Part shown: piece by piece, positions 47,111 through 60,849 of the stretch
Numbering within the stretch: the first letter of the stretch is position 1
How the letters are laid out: every line of letters starts with the position of its first letter
NCBI GenBank assembly: GCA_009823505.1
Contig: VZQC01004530.1
Span: 1,671,641 to 1,735,640, forward strand
DNA: 64,000 nt
From: Rhizomys pruinosus
Lineage: Eukaryota; Chordata; Mammalia; Rodentia; Spalacidae
Reading direction: 5' to 3'
Program-made: the position numbers and the translations under genes
Notes under the pieces: model-generated
Database searches by the model: none
Seen by the model: the letters and a program-made list of their open reading frames with translations, nothing else
Told to the model about the DNA's origin: nothing

Positions 47111-47579
47111 CACATGGTAAGGATAGAAGTAGTTTCGCAAAATGCCTAGTTTCATGTGCACATACATGTGCTCTCATTATGAGTCAAATCTAAAAACTAA
47201 AAGCTATTGTCATGGGTGGGCAGGGGAGACAAACAGTCCCTTTCACCCATCAGTCTGCAGATGGTATGATTCTGCCATAGTAGGCTCAGGACCCTGCTCA
47301 CTGGGTACCCCTCAGCTGAGTGTGTGTGGAAGAGGTGCTCACAGAAAGGTTGGACTTCATAGACACTGATGCCAGAGAAAGGGATCCAACACTGATCTTT
47401 AACTGGGTGGCTTGTGGAGGCAGTGCTCCAGTGGTAAATTGACTTCCTGAGCCAGCCAGACCTATGCTGCTCTGAGACCTGGGCAAAGGAGTGCAGGAAC
47501 TTGATTTATAGGACATCAGACAAACAGCCACTAAACTAAGCTGCTATTGCAGCCCTGATTAGCCTAAGCTGGTACTGGA

Positions 47580-47862
47580 TCACAATTAGCTTTATTTTTT
47601 TAATTTTTTTTATTAATTTTATTTATTTATGTATGTATATGAATGTACTGTCTGCATGCAAGTCCGTGCACCCGTGTCGTGCAATGCAGCGGAGGTCAGA
47701 AGAGGGTATTGTATTCCCCTGGAACTGGAGTTCTCCTGGAATTGGAGTTACAGATGGTTCTCAGCCGCCATGTGGGTGCTGGGGATCGAACCCGGGTCCT
47801 CTGCAAGAGCGGTCGGCGCTCTTAACCACTAGGCCATCTCTCCAGCCTCACAATTAGCTTTA
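47580..47862 (-). mobile_element. B2 SINE with perfect 15-bp target duplication
   Basis: A full-length minus-strand B2 (47595-47847) lies between 'tcacaattagcttta' at 47580-47594 and 47848-47862. Its right duplication overlaps the left edge of the 3.2-kb duplicated segment. Confidence 0.93.
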
Positions 47863-50800
47863 AACAATAACAGAACTTGTAGATAACAGTCCTCTCCCCA
47901 CATCCCTTGATGTCTGAAGGCACAGAGATATCAACATCACAGAGACAGAAAGTAATCATTAGAGTTCTAAGAATGAGAGCTTACTTCCTTGTATCTCAAT
48001 CAAAGCAGTCTATAGATGATTAAAGAATTTAGTGCTGGCACAAACATGCTCAATAACACCCAATCATTGCATGTATGTGATGCCCATTGCACATTCAAGC
48101 AGAAATATCTGTAGCTTATGTTCTAAATACTATGCTTGGCTTAGAAAGAAGGGCTCTATTATAGATTACATACGTACTGGGAACTTACAACATGCCAGAG
48201 GCATTCCTGTGTGCTTCAGGTACATTAGTGGAAAAAATGAGATAGAACCAGACAACCAAACAAGTAAAATTAGAGCTATAGCTCACACTGTTCTTTCAGA
48301 ATGTGGGCCCAGTAGCCTGAAGCAGGTAGGTAGCCTGATTGGGAAGGATATAGATCATGGTAGTCTGAGCTCTCACGGCCACCCACTGAAGAAGATGAGA
48401 GTTGTGTTAGAGAACAGGTGGCAGTAGCACATTTCCAAAGAAAGAGCTTTTCTTGGGGATGGTCACACAAGAGCTTAAGAAAGAACACCTATAATATAAC
48501 TAACTCATTATGCCAATAGAAAGGAACTTCTATTCAAAAAAGGCTGGAAGAACAGAGAAAGCAGTCATCTTAATAATTACAGGAGCTAAAGTACAAGTGT
48601 TTCCAGGTAGTGGAGACACACTGCAGAAACAGACTGCCATAGGATACCACATATGTACAAGTGATTATGCACATAATATGTGCACAGTGGTCTACAATAA
48701 ATATACTGTGAGGACTGACAGGAAGACAGGATGATCATGAAGCTGCTATAAACCTAACGAGGGGCTAATGAGCTCCTCAGAATTGGAGAATTTCAGGGTT
48801 CTCTGGGAATTCTGAGTCAGTAGCAGCAGTAGGCTGAGAGGGGAATCCATGTCTAGGTGGACCAGCCAGTGGAGGGGCATTCTCACAAACATCTGAGAAT
48901 GGGGCTTCAGAAGGGAGGAGGTCTGATTTTGAAGCACACAGGTATTGGAGACCCACTGCATGCCAGAAACTCTGTGGGACACTGCAGACAGAAGAATAAT
49001 GAGGTCAGGATGATGGGGTTGCAGCTGACTGAGGACTTCAAGCCTCTGGGAAGTCTTATCCTTTTCTGAGAGGAAGACCTGGGAGGGCCTGCACTAGGGG
49101 AACAGAACAGGGTCCCCAGTAACTGCTGAGAAAAGGTAGGCACTTTGAAATGATGAAAATAATGTCATTGGGAAACTCACAATTTTATGAGAAAGCAAGA
49201 TAGAAATACCGATACAGCATAATCCTACATTTTCTCCCAATATATGTAAATTTATACATGGAAAAGAAATAAAACAACATGCAAGCAATTCATTCCATTC
49301 TTTCCTTACACATGCATTCATATCTACTGTTAGGATTAGGAATTATTTTAATTTTCTTCTTTACACATTTATGGATTTCCTAATTTGAACAACAGCCAGA
49401 TACTATTTTATAATCAGAAAAGGTCATTAGAAAACAAAATAAAGGCAGATTATGCTGGGATAGCTACTGGCCTCTGGGAAGACTTCCAGAGTCTTGGGCA
49501 TAATGTATTTTGTTCCATATTTTACTAAACATAATGAACCATAAAGGTGTTTGGTGTTTTTTAGTTTTGTGTGAATGCGGGTGCATTTAGAGTTTGGCAT
49601 TTTGGGGAACCTACCCAAGTAGGTTCTATTTTCTCAGCTGGTTAGCCTCTGAGCGCAGGTGACAGGCACCACTGTGTGGGTGGGACACAGAATGCTTGCC
49701 CTGCTCTGCATCATGTTCCCAGACCCCAGAAGGTATGAACTAGAACCAAACAAACCGAGAAGGCAAGTGGAACTCCAGAGGTCAGTGGAAGACAAGTCAC
49801 TTCAGCCATGGCTGCCAGACAGATGTCTCATTTGTAAATGAGATGTTTTAGGGGCATTTTCAGGCTGTGCTTGTCATACAAGGGAAGAGTTGAGAAATGG
49901 AAATGGCATTGACCATACATTCTTGTCCCCTCCCCCCAAGTTACCTGACTGTGGCACTGAGCTCAATTCCCACTGATCACAGAACTTTGAGCTGTTTATA
50001 ACATGTTAAAAGAAGCATATGGAGGGCCTCACTGCTCAGCTCCTACAACCAGCAGTCCTCAGCCATGCCTGCTCATTTACTGCTTGCCCTCCCCCACTGT
50101 TTTCCTGCCATGTTTTAATCAAATCTCTGAGCCATATGATTGTGCCTGCAAACACTCAGTATTGATTTCTAACAGATGGAAGGACCTATGTCACTGGCTT
50201 GCCTGCTGGGCTTAGATGAAAAGGGCTGACTCCAAGGTCTCTGCTTGGAGGGAAAGAGCTAGCAAGTTGCTTTGCTTGCAAAAGTCTGATGCTCACAGTC
50301 CTTCTGAGACTTACCCATCACAAAGCTCCCCTTTCAGCTGCTGTCTCTCAGAGGTCCATCTCATTTTTCAGCTGGATTCATGTCCAGGACATTATAAAAG
50401 GATGCCACCAAAATCACAACCATCCACTACATTGCTTCCAATGTTTCTTATTTAAGAACAGGTAAATATGAAAACTGTGTAACAAATTTACCAGTAAGAT
50501 AAGAACAGAATTTTTATCACATACTCGTTTCCTTTTAAATACAAAAAGGTTTGCATATGCATAAATTTGCCCTCCCAATCTTCTGTCTTTGGCCCCAGCC
50601 TGCCTCAGTCTACAACCCAGCAGCCTGCTCCCAAGGTGTAAGGTGACATGTCCAGTGGAATACCTGGTTCCGCTGTGGAGGATGAACACTAAAGCTCAGG
50701 CCTGTCCAGCCCATAGGAAGTGGATGACAGATCTCTACAGGGGCTACTCAGTTAGCAGGAACCCAGGCTCTGTTCATAATAAGTCCCTTTTCTGAAAGCT

Positions 50801-50966
50801 CAGACTCTGAGACAGCCTCTCCTTCCCCAAATTCTCTAATGAATTATTTTCAATTACACTGAATGAAATGCTAAATATATTCCAGTTTCTTTTAAAGGGA
50901 TGGACAGTTCTCCCTTTCTTATTCTTATTATAGACTGAAAAATAGGTGCACAGAAAAGCCATATGA

Positions 50967-51012
<46 letters not shown>

Positions 51013-51024
51013 TGGGTTCTTCTT
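47854..51024. repeat. Direct ~3.2-kb duplication, copy 1
   Basis: Near-identical to 53553-56751. The offset is 5702 bp near the left end and 5728 bp near the right end because of small indels. It contains a MIR-like stretch (about 48160-48300), and a (CA)n at 50969-51011 lies near the right edge. Long stretches match base for base. Differences cluster at 49200-49350. A 131-codon frame (48032-48427) is present in both copies with one Ile/Thr change, but has no known domain. Confidence 0.96.
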
Positions 51025-52204
51025 GTAAGGGATTATTTATATCCCACTTGTGTTGCAAACAACAGGTGGGGTTAGATTGGTAACTTCTGTTTCTGGTTAT
51101 ACTGATGTCCTATGTGAGTAAGGGTCAGAAGAAACATAATCCTTTGATAAGAGAGTTTCTCTTCCCTCCCCATTTCAGCTTGGATATACAGTCTCAATAA
51201 TGAGAGCAAGGCCTTTGTTTGAGAACACAGTTCCAAAAGATATCTGAAGGGACAAGTTCTAAGAACATTTCAGGTCCCACTCTTGGTTTAAATGTATGCT
51301 AGGAGTTAGGCTGTCTTTCCTCAGGCATGACTATAATTGCCACAGCGCCACAGCAAAAAATAATTTAAAAAGGTATTTAAACAGAAGGGAAGGAGTAGAG
51401 AAGAAGGGGATAGTTGGGGGTGGAGAAGAGTGAGTAATAGAGTGAATATGATCAAAGTACGGATAAGAATGTATGAAATGTCACAATGAAATCCATTTTT
51501 ATTCAACTTATATATGCTGGTAATGGTTTTAAAATCACTCTAACACTAAAATACAGTTCTGCAATGAGTCATGGAAGCTGCCCTCTCCTCACTAATGAGT
51601 GACACAGAGAGGAGACTAGAAGCATGTTGGCACTTACACAGAATCCACGATAGCTGAGGGAATGGGAGTCTCTACACAGCTCTCACCGTGCCACACACTG
51701 TGCACATATCCCATGCTGTGGATTCTGTGCTCACAAGACCTTTGTGAGGTAGGTGGGGTTATCATTCCTGCTATACAGATGAAGAATCTGAGGGATTAAG
51801 CTATTAAATATAAACCCAGAATCTGGTGACTGACAGAGTTTGATTGGAGCCTGGGGGAGTCCTGTATTCTACTGGCCCATGTGAAGGCTGGTAAGGGTCT
51901 TGCTTGTCAAGGTGACAAAAGAAAGACAGAAGGTCACCATGGCAGGACAGTGAATGGGGCATAGAGTACAGGACCAGGCTGGGTGAATCTCTCTAGGGAA
52001 GACTGTCGTGGGTACAAGATCAGGCTGGGTGAATCCCTCTAGAGAAGAAGAATGTCCTGGGGAGTCTTCTCAGTCAGAACTGTGTGCCCTGCAATGGATA
52101 GTTGTTGAGAGAAGGAGAATTTGTTTACTCTAAACTTCAAGAGGAAGTCCAGAGGAAGCAGCTCACTGCTCTTCCCCAACCTCCTACCTTTTTTGGTTTA
52201 TAAA
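51025..52204. other. Unassigned; MIR-like 51700-51840; 46-bp tandem duplication at 51975-52066
   Basis: Positions 51740-51800 ('ggtggggttatcattcctgctatacagatgaagaatctgag') match a MIR core-to-3' stretch. A 46-bp unit starting 'caggctgggtgaatc' occurs at 51975 and 52021. Confidence 0.6.
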
Positions 52205-52860
52205 AATGCATTTAGAAAATTTTTACGGTCTTCAATTTTTATTAGCACATATTAATTATATAAAACAATAGGCTTCATTGTGGCTTTTCATGTATGCATA
52301 TAATATACCTTGATGATACTCCCCCACCCATCATACTCTTGTTTCTGGTTCCCACTTCTGCTGGTCCGTTTCCTCTTCTCAAATCATCCCCCTTCTGCTT
52401 TCATGTCTTTAGAAAAATTAACATTTTTTGACTGAGTAATCCACTTCCTCAACCTTGTCTTCAAGATCTGGTATTCTCTCTCCCACTTGACCCTTTCCTC
52501 TGAGTTTTCATTTCAAGTTTATTTCAATGTGGCTTTTCTTCAGAGATTCTCTTTATTGAGTTGGAATTTCGTGTTTTGAATTGTTTATTTACTTCGTTCG
52601 ACTGTTCATGTTTTGTTATCTTCATTTGGTCTTTTATTCATTTCCTCTCTGAGTTCCTTGAACATATTTGTAATTGCTACTTTGAAATCATCATCAGGAA
52701 AGTTGTTGCCTTTCTCAGGAAACATTACAATGGGGAGGGGTGCTTATTTCTGGAGGAGACATAGTATTTTGGTTATCAAGTTTGTATTTTTCCATGGGAT
52801 CTGGGCATCTGGAGTTAGTTGGTGGTATTTCTCTCATAGAGAAGCTTCTTCTTACAGCAG
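52205..52860 (-). mobile_element. Old LINE (L1M-like) fragment
   Basis: 'attagcacatattaattatataaaacaataggcttcattgtggc' and 'tcatgtatgcatataatataccttgatgatactccccc', then T-rich sequence 'gagttccttgaacatatttgtaattgc', read like ancient mammalian L1 3' sequence in minus orientation. Confidence 0.55.
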
Positions 52861-53425
52861 ATGTTGATTAACACAGAGACCCACAACTGGTCAAAGTGTA
52901 GAAAATAAGAGACTGAGGAGTGCTCAGCTCTCAGTGGGACACATCTATATCACATTCTCTTCTCAGAAGGTTCAGGGATCCTTGTGGAAAGAGCCAGAGG
53001 TGGTAGATGAATACAAGGAAGCTCTGTTGTCTACATACAACAGGGCAGTCACACATATGAACCTACTGCACTTGTGACAACATGAATGAGCCTGGTGCAA
53101 ACCTAAGCCTGACAAAAACCCAGAAGAGATGCGAGAGTTGATCAAAAAGTCTCAGCCCATGTTGAGATCTATTGGCAATTGATAGCTGCTGAGAGAAAGA
53201 GAGTTAGTTTGCTGTAATGGTGCGACACCTGGTAGGTTAACCAGACTTCAAGGGATGGAACTACACCCAGGAGCATTTAGAGAACACAAATTAAGCTCAA
53301 TAGGCATTTAACGAAAGAAAAATAACAATAAAGTGTGTAAAGGTAAGAAGGGGCGAGGACAGGGGAGGTGATCCAAAAGCCCTGTATGAAAGTTTCAAAC
53401 AACCAATAAAAATATTTTAAGGTAT
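52861..53425 (+). mobile_element. L1 3' UTR fragment, plus orientation
   Basis: Same block order as 28435-28925 ('cacttgtgacaacatgaatgagcctggtgcaaacctaagcctgac', 'ggaactacacccaggagcatttagagaacacaaattaagctc') with an A-rich end near 53400. Confidence 0.6.
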
Positions 53426-53552
53426 TTAATTTGGGGGCATACATATGTGCAATGTATTGTCCAGTTCCTCAACGTATTCTCACTAACTCTGCCCTGCTTT
53501 CCTCCCCAGCTTCTTAGGGCCACATCTCCCAGCCTCCCCACAAAGACAAAAT

Positions 53553-56500
53553 TTAGCTTTAAACAATAACAGGAGAACTTGTAGATAACAGTCCTCTCCC
53601 CACATCCCTTGATGTCTGAAGGCACAGAGATATCAACATCACAGAGACAGAAAGTAATCATTAGAGTTCTAAGAATGAGAGCTTACTTCCTTGTATCTCA
53701 ATCAAAGCAGTCTATAGATGATTAAAGAATTTAGTGCTGGCACAAACATGCTCAATAACACCCAATCATTGCATGTATGTGATGCCCATTGCACATTCAA
53801 GCAGAAATATCTGTAGCTTATGTTCTAAATACTATGCTTGGCTTAGAAAGAAGGGCTCTATTATAGATTACATACGTACTGGGAACTTACAACATGCCAG
53901 AGGCATTCCTGTGTGCTTCAGGTACATTAGTGGAAAAAATGAGATAGAACCAGACAACCAAACAAGTAAAACTAGAGCTATAGCTCACACTGTTCTTTCA
54001 GAATGTGGGCCCAGTAGCCTGAAGCAGGTAGGTAGCCTGATTGGGAAGGATATAGATCATGGTAGTCTGAGCTCTCACGGCCACCCACTGAAGAAGATGA
54101 GAGTTGTGTTAGAGAACAGGTGGCAGTAGCACATTTCCAAAGAAAGAGCTTTTCTTGGGGATGGTCACACAAGAGCTTAAGAAAGAACACCTATAATATA
54201 ACTAACTCATTATGCCAATAGAAAGGAACTTCTATTCAAAAAAGGCTGGAAGAACAGAGAAAGGCAGTCATCTTAATAATTACAGGAGCTAAAGTACAAG
54301 TGTTTCCAGGTAGTGGAGACACACTGCAGAAACAGACTGCTCTAGGATACCACACTATGTACAAAGTGATTATGCACATAATATGTGCACAGTGGTCTAC
54401 AATAAATATACTGTGAGGACTGACAGGAAGACAGGATGATCATGAAGCTGCTATAAACCTAACGAGGGGCTAATGAGCTCCTCAGAATTGGAGAATTTCA
54501 GGGTTCTCTGGGAATTCTGAGTCAGTAGCAGCAGTAGGCTGAGAGGGGAATCCATGTCTAGGTGGACCAGCCAGTGGAGGGGCATTCTCACAAACATCTG
54601 AGAATGGGGCTTCAGAAGGGAGGAGGTCTGATTTTGAAGCACACAGGTATTGGAGACCCACTGCATGCCAGAAACTCTGTGGGACACTGCAGACAGAAGA
54701 ATAATGAGGTCAGGATGATGGGGTTGCAGCTGACTGAGGACTTCAAGCCTCTGGGAAGTCTTATCCTTTTCTGAGAGGAAGACCTGGGAGGGCCTGCACT
54801 AGGGGAACAGAACAGGGTCCCCAGTAACTGCTGAGAAAAGGTAGGCACTTTGAAATGATGAAAATAATGTCATTGGGAAACTCACAATTTTATGAGAAAG
54901 CAAGATAGAAATACCGATACAGCATAATCCTACTAATTTTCCCCAATATAATTGTAAATTTAATACAGTGGAAAAGAAAATAACACACACATGCAAGCAA
55001 TTCGATTCCATTCTTTCCGTTACACAATGCATGGTCATATCTACTGTTTGAGGATTTGGCAAGTTATTTTAATTTTCTTTCTTACACATTTATGGATTCC
55101 TAATTTGAACAACAGCCAGATACTATTTTATAATCAGAAAAGGTGGCATTTGAGAAAACAAAATAAAGGCGAGTTATGCTGGGATAAGCTCTGGCCTCTG
55201 GGAAGACTTCCAGAGTCTTGGGCATAATGTATTTTGTTCCATATTTTACTAAACATAATGAACCATAAAGGTGTTTGGTGTTTTTTAGTTTTGTGTGAAT
55301 GCGGGTGCATTTAGAGTTTGGCATTTTGGGGAACCTACCCAAGTAGGTTCTATTTTCTCAGCTGGTTAGCCTCTGAGCGCAGGTGACAGGCACCACTGCG
55401 TGGGTGGGACACAGAATGCTTGCCCTGCTCTGCATCATGTTCCCAGACCCCAGAAGGTATGAACTAGAACCAAACAAACCGAGAAGGCAAGTGGAACTCC
55501 AGAGGTCAGTGGAAGACAAGTCACTTCAGCCATGGCTGCCAGACAAATGTCTCATTTGTAAATGAGATGTTTTAGGGGCATTTTCAGGCTGTGCTTGTCA
55601 TACAAGGGAAGAGTTGAGAAATGGAAATGTTGCATTGACCATACATTCTTGTCCCCCCTCCCCATAGTTACCATGGACTGTGGCACTGAGCTCAATTCCC
55701 ACTGATCACAGAACTTTGAGCTGTTTATAACATGTTAAAAGAAGCATATGGAGGGCCTCACTGCTCAGCTCCTACAACCAGCAGTCCTCAGCCATGCCTG
55801 CTCATTTACTGCTTGCCCTCCCCCACTGTTTTCCTGCCATGTTTTAATCAAATCTCTGAGCCATATGATTGTGCCTGCAAACACTCAGTATTGATTTCTA
55901 ACAGATGGAAGGACCTATGTCACTGGCTTGCCTGCTGGGCTTAGAGGAAAAGGGCTGACTCCAAGGTCTCTGCTTGGAGGGAAAGAGCTAGCAAGTTGCT
56001 TTGCTTGCAAAAGTCTGATGCTCACAGTCCTTCTGAGACTTACCCATCACAAAGCTCCCCTTTCAGCTGCTGTCTCTCAGAGGTCCATCTCATTTTTCAG
56101 CTGGATTCATGTCCAGGACATTATAAAAGGATGCCACCAAAATCACAACCATCCACTACATTGCTTCCAATGTTTCTTATTTAAGAACAGGTAAATATGA
56201 AAACTGTGTAACAAATTTACCAGTAAGATAAGAACAGAATTTTTATCACATACTCGTTTCCTTTTAAATACAAAAAGGTTGCATATGCATAAATTTGCCC
56301 TCCCAATCTTCTGTCTTTGGCCCCAGCCTGCCTCAGTCTACAACCCAGCAGCCTGCTCCCAAGGTGTAAGGTGACATGTCCAGTGGAATACCTGGTTCCG
56401 CTGTGGAGGATGAACACTAAAGCTCAGGCCTGTCCAGCCCATAGGAAGTGGATGACAGATCTCTACAGGGGCTACTCAGTTAGCAGGAACCCAGGCTCTG

Positions 56501-56698
56501 TTCATAATAAGTCCCTTTTCTGAAAGCTCAGACTCTGAGACAGCCTCTCCTTCCCCAAATTCTCTAATGAATTATTTTCAATTACACTGAAGAAATGCTA
56601 AATATATTCAGTTTCTTTTAAAGGGATGGACAGTTCTCCCTTTCTTATTCTTATTATAGACTGAAAAATAGGTGCACAGAAAAGCCATATGAATACAC

Positions 56699-56738
<40 letters not shown>

Positions 56739-56751
56739 TGGGTTCTTCTTT
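53553..56751. repeat. Direct ~3.2-kb duplication, copy 2
   Basis: Partner of 47854-51024. On the left it abuts 'cacaaagacaaaat', unlike copy 1, which abuts a B2. On the right it runs through a shortened, irregular (CA)n (56697-56737) and 'cttgggttcttctt' directly into a B2. Differences from copy 1 concentrate at 54930-55180 and 55628-55675. Confidence 0.96.
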
Positions 56752-56992
56752 TATTTAATTTAATTTATTTATGTGTATGATTGTACTGTCTGCATGTAGG
56801 CTTTGCACACGTGTTGTGCAAGGCCGTGGAGGTCAGAAGAGGGTGTCGGATTCCCCTGGAACTGGAGTTCTCCTGGAATTGGAGTTACAGACACTTTTCA
56901 GCCGCCATGTGGGTGCTGGGGATCAAACCCATGTCCTCTGCAAGAGCAGTCGGTGCTCTTAACCACTAGGCCATCTCTTCAGCCCCCAGACT
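56752..56992 (-). mobile_element. B2 SINE at the right edge of duplication copy 2
   Basis: Full-length minus-strand B2 (tail tttatttaatttaatttattt, 5' end ggccatctcttcagcccc). 'ttcttctt' occurs at both edges (56743-56750 and 56993-57000), a short possible target duplication. Confidence 0.88.
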
Positions 56993-59900
56993 TTCTTCTT
57001 TATAGACTGGACACTGGCTGAATTCACATTAGTGGGTCTCCAAAACCTCCCTACAGAGGAAGAGAAGTGATTGACATTTGCAAGACATTTCAAGAGATGT
57101 CCCAAGGCATTGTCCCCTGAGACTTAGTTGAACTCTGATGGCACAGAGCAAAGTTATCCCTTCAGACCCTCAGCCAAATTGGTATGGGCATTAAGTATGG
57201 TAGTTAAGCACCCAGAAAGGTTAAGTTACACCAACCTGATACATTGTGCCTATACTAAAATTATGTCTTCTGAAAACAATCTGTATGTTATTCCTATATT
57301 TCTTGACTTACATTTTTACATTTTAATTTTATATTACTCTAAAATATGCATAGATACCCACCATCATATACCTAAAATCCAAAGTCTGAAATTTAATGGT
57401 AGGTTAATTCTAGAACCTGTATAGGGATTCACAATATAAGAGCAGAGTTGTTTTCAGATCATGAGGAATATTACATTAATGTTGCTCAGTTTGACTTACA
57501 ACTAGGTAATTGGCTCTAGCATCCACATATGAGGGATACCATCTGTCTTTTGTTTCTGTGACTGTGTTACTTCACTTAACATAATTTCTTCTAGCTCCAT
57601 CCATTTACCTACAAATTTCATGACATCATTCTTTCTTTATCGCTGCATATTGTGTAGATGTACCACATTTTCTCTATTCACTTGTCAGTTGAGGGGCACT
57701 TGTGTTGGTTCCAGGTCTTAGATATTCTGAAGAGGGTTGCAATAAACATGGCTGTACATGCATCTCTGTGGTAGGATGAGTCTTATGTCTATACACCCAG
57801 AAGTGGTGTTACTGGGTCAGGTGGTAGGCTCCTTTTGAGTCTTTTGAGGATTCTACACACTGTTTTGCACAGTGGATGTACAATTTTGAATTCCTACCAA
57901 AAGTGGATGAGTGTTCCCTTTACCCCACCACCTCTCCAGCATTTGGTATGATTTGTTTTCTTGATCCTAGCTAGCCTTATTGGAGTGAGATGATATCTTA
58001 AAGTGGCTTTAGTTTGCATTTCCTTAAATATTAGTGATGTTGAACACTTTTTAAGATATTTCTCGGCCATCTCTATTTCCGCACTTGTGACGTCTCTGTT
58101 TTGCCCTTTACACCATCTTTTGAGTGAGTCATTTGTTTTCTTACTTCTTTGTTTTTTGAGTAGTTTATATATTGTGGAAGATAATGCCCTGTCAGATGTA
58201 TCAGCAGTTAATATTTCCTCCCACTCTGTTTTTTTTTTTTCTTCAGTTCCCTGACTGCTTCATTTGCTGTACAGAAACGTTTGAGTTTAATAAGGTCCCA
58301 CTTATCAATTGTCAACCTTATTTCCTGTGTAGCTACTGTCTGATTTAGAAAGTATTTCCCTACAGTTATGTCTTGTATGTTGTGGGGAACTTTTTCATCT
58401 ATCACCTTCAGGGTTTCAGGTTTGACTTTGAAATCTTTTATCCACTTGGAGCTTATTTTTATACAGGGTGAGAGGTAGTGGTTTAATTTTCTTCTTCTAA
58501 AATTGGTGATCCAGGTTTGCCAGCACCATTTGCTGAAGATGCTGTCTTTCTTCCATTGAGTCTTTTTGGCCCCCTTGTCAAATATGAGGTAGCTGAAATT
58601 GTATATGCTGAGGTTTGGATCTTCATTTTAATTCTATTGGTCTACAGGTCTGTTTTTGTGTGAGTACCAGATTGTCTTTATGACTGTAGTATAGTTTGAG
58701 GTACGGTATAGAGACATCCCTGTATTCCTCTTTTCACTCAGAGTTGCTTTGGCTATTCAGGGATTTTTGATTTTCCATATGAACTTAAGGATTTTTTTCC
58801 AAGCCTGTGAAGAAAGTATTGGGGATTTTAATTAGGATCATATTGAATCTGTATATTAATTTGTGTAGTATGGACACTTTTACTATATATTATTTTTTTC
58901 CAATCCTTGAGCATGGGAGTACTTTCAATCTTCTGATATATTCTTCAATCTCCTTCTTCAGGGGTTTATAATTTTTCTTGTAGAGATCTTTGGTGGTTTT
59001 GGTTAGGTTTGTTACTAGGTATTTTATTGTTTTGAGGCTATTGAGACTGGGAAGGTCTCCTTGTATTCTTTCTTCAGTTGCTTGTTGTTGTTGTAAAGAA
59101 AGGCCACTGATTTTTCTAGGTTAATTTTGTGTCCTGCCACTTTGCTGATACTCTTAATCATGTCTAGGAGTTTTCTGGTGGAGTTTTAGCATCCCTTCTG
59201 TAAACTATCATATCACTTGCAAAAAGAGATAGTTTGACTTCCTCTTTTACAATCAGTATTTCTTTAATTTTCTTTTCTTGCCTTATTGCCCTAGCAAGTA
59301 TTTCAAGCACTATATTGAAGAGGAGTGGCAACAGGGGCTGCCTTGACGAGTTCCTACTTTAAGAGGAATCCTTCTAGCTTTTCTCCATTTAGGATGACAT
59401 TGGCTGTGGGTTTCTAGTTTATGACTTTGATTATTTTGAGGAATGATCACTCCATTCAATGCCCTCTAGAACTTTATGCATGAAATGGTGCTGGATTTTG
59501 TTGAGGGGATTTTTCTTCATCAATTGAGATGATCATGTGGTTTTTGTCTTTCAGTCCATTTATGTGTTTTATGATATTTACTGATTTTCATATGTTGAAC
59601 CATCCCTGCAACGCTGAATTCAACAGTATGAATTCAACATGGTCATGATGGTGATGTTTTAGATGTGGTTTGCAAGTATTTTTGTTGAGAATTTTTGAAT
59701 ATGAGTTCATTAATGATATGGGTCTATAGTTTTCTTTTTTGTTTTATCTTTGCCTGTTATTGGTATAAGAATGATGCTGGCTTCATAGAAGGAATTTGGG
59801 AGATTTCCCTCTTCAAGTATCCTTCTGAACAGTTTGATTAATAATGGTTGTATGTCCTCTTTAAATGTTTTATAGAATTCTGCTGTCAAACCATCTGGGC

Positions 59901-60845
59901 CTGGGTTTTTTATTTAGTTGTGAGGTCTCTTATTACATTTTCAATTCCTTCAATTTTTATGGGTCTGTTTATGCTGTCATTCTCTTCTTGGTTTAGCTTT
60001 GGTGATTCTTTGGAATTCAGATATTCATCCATTTCTCTTAGGTTTTCAAATTTAGTAGTGTATAGTCCCATATGATTGCCTGGATCAATGCATTGTCTGT
60101 TGTGATATTTCTCAATTCACATCATGAATTCTATTGATATGTAGTAGCTCTTTCTCTCTTTTGTTTAGCTGGGCTAGAGGTTTCTATATCTTGTTTATTT
60201 TTTCCAAAGAACCAACTTTTGGATTCGATGTTTTTGGGGATTTTTTTGTATTACTTTCTTTGTTTCTATTTAATTGATTTCTGCTCTGATTTTTGTTATT
60301 TCTTCCTGGCTGTTATGTTTAGGGTTAATTTGTTGTTGTTTTTCAATGTTTTTAGCTGCAGTGCTAGCTCATTTATTTTTGCTCTTTCTGCTTTTGTTTT
60401 GTTTTTTGTTTTGTTGTAGGCACCCAGGGCTATAAACTTCTCTCTCTTAGGACTGCTTTAAAAATATCTCATAGGTTTTGTTGTGTTGTAGTGCCATTGT
60501 TATTTAGTTTCAGGAATGCTTTTATGCATTTCTTTCTTTCTTTATTTCTTCATTGACCCATTCATTATTCAGGAGTCTGTTTTTTAATCTCCATGTCTTC
60601 CTGTAGGTAGTGGGACTTATCCCGGTGTTGATATTGAGCTTTATTGCACTGTGTTATGGTAGAATGCATGAAATTATTTTAAACTTTTTGTATTTGTTGA
60701 AGGTTATTCTGTGTCCAAGAATGTGGTCAATTTTGGAGAATGTTCCGTGGGGTACTGAGTAGAAAATATATGCTTTGGTGTTTGGGTGGAATATTAGGTA
60801 GATGTCTGTGAGGTCCATTTGTTTTATTGTATTGTGCAGTTCCAA
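56993..60845 (-). mobile_element. 5'-truncated L1 with nearly complete ORF2
   Basis: Minus-strand L1: 3' UTR (about 56993-57500), ORF2 C-terminal domain, RT and part of the endonuclease. On the complement: KKIWYIYTMEFY region near 57640, FADD region near 59210, GTQQGCPL region near 59345, and endonuclease block FHPNTKAYIFYSVPHGTFSKIDHILGH at 60700-60800. It stops abruptly at about 60845 where the short-unit array begins. Frameshifted throughout. Confidence 0.88.
57510..60845 (-). pseudogene. L1 ORF2 remnant (mid-endonuclease to C-terminus)
   Basis: It begins in the endonuclease domain before the SKIDHI block (conserved S-x-x-DH region) and keeps recognisable RT motifs in order, but stops and indels break every frame. 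Not coding. Confidence 0.88.
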
Positions 60846-60849
60846 TGTC

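Noticed and set aside
48032..48427. 131-codon frame, almost identical in both duplication copies (also 53734-54129)
   Set aside because: Conservation follows from the recent duplication, not selection. There is no known domain, and part of it overlaps MIR-like sequence.
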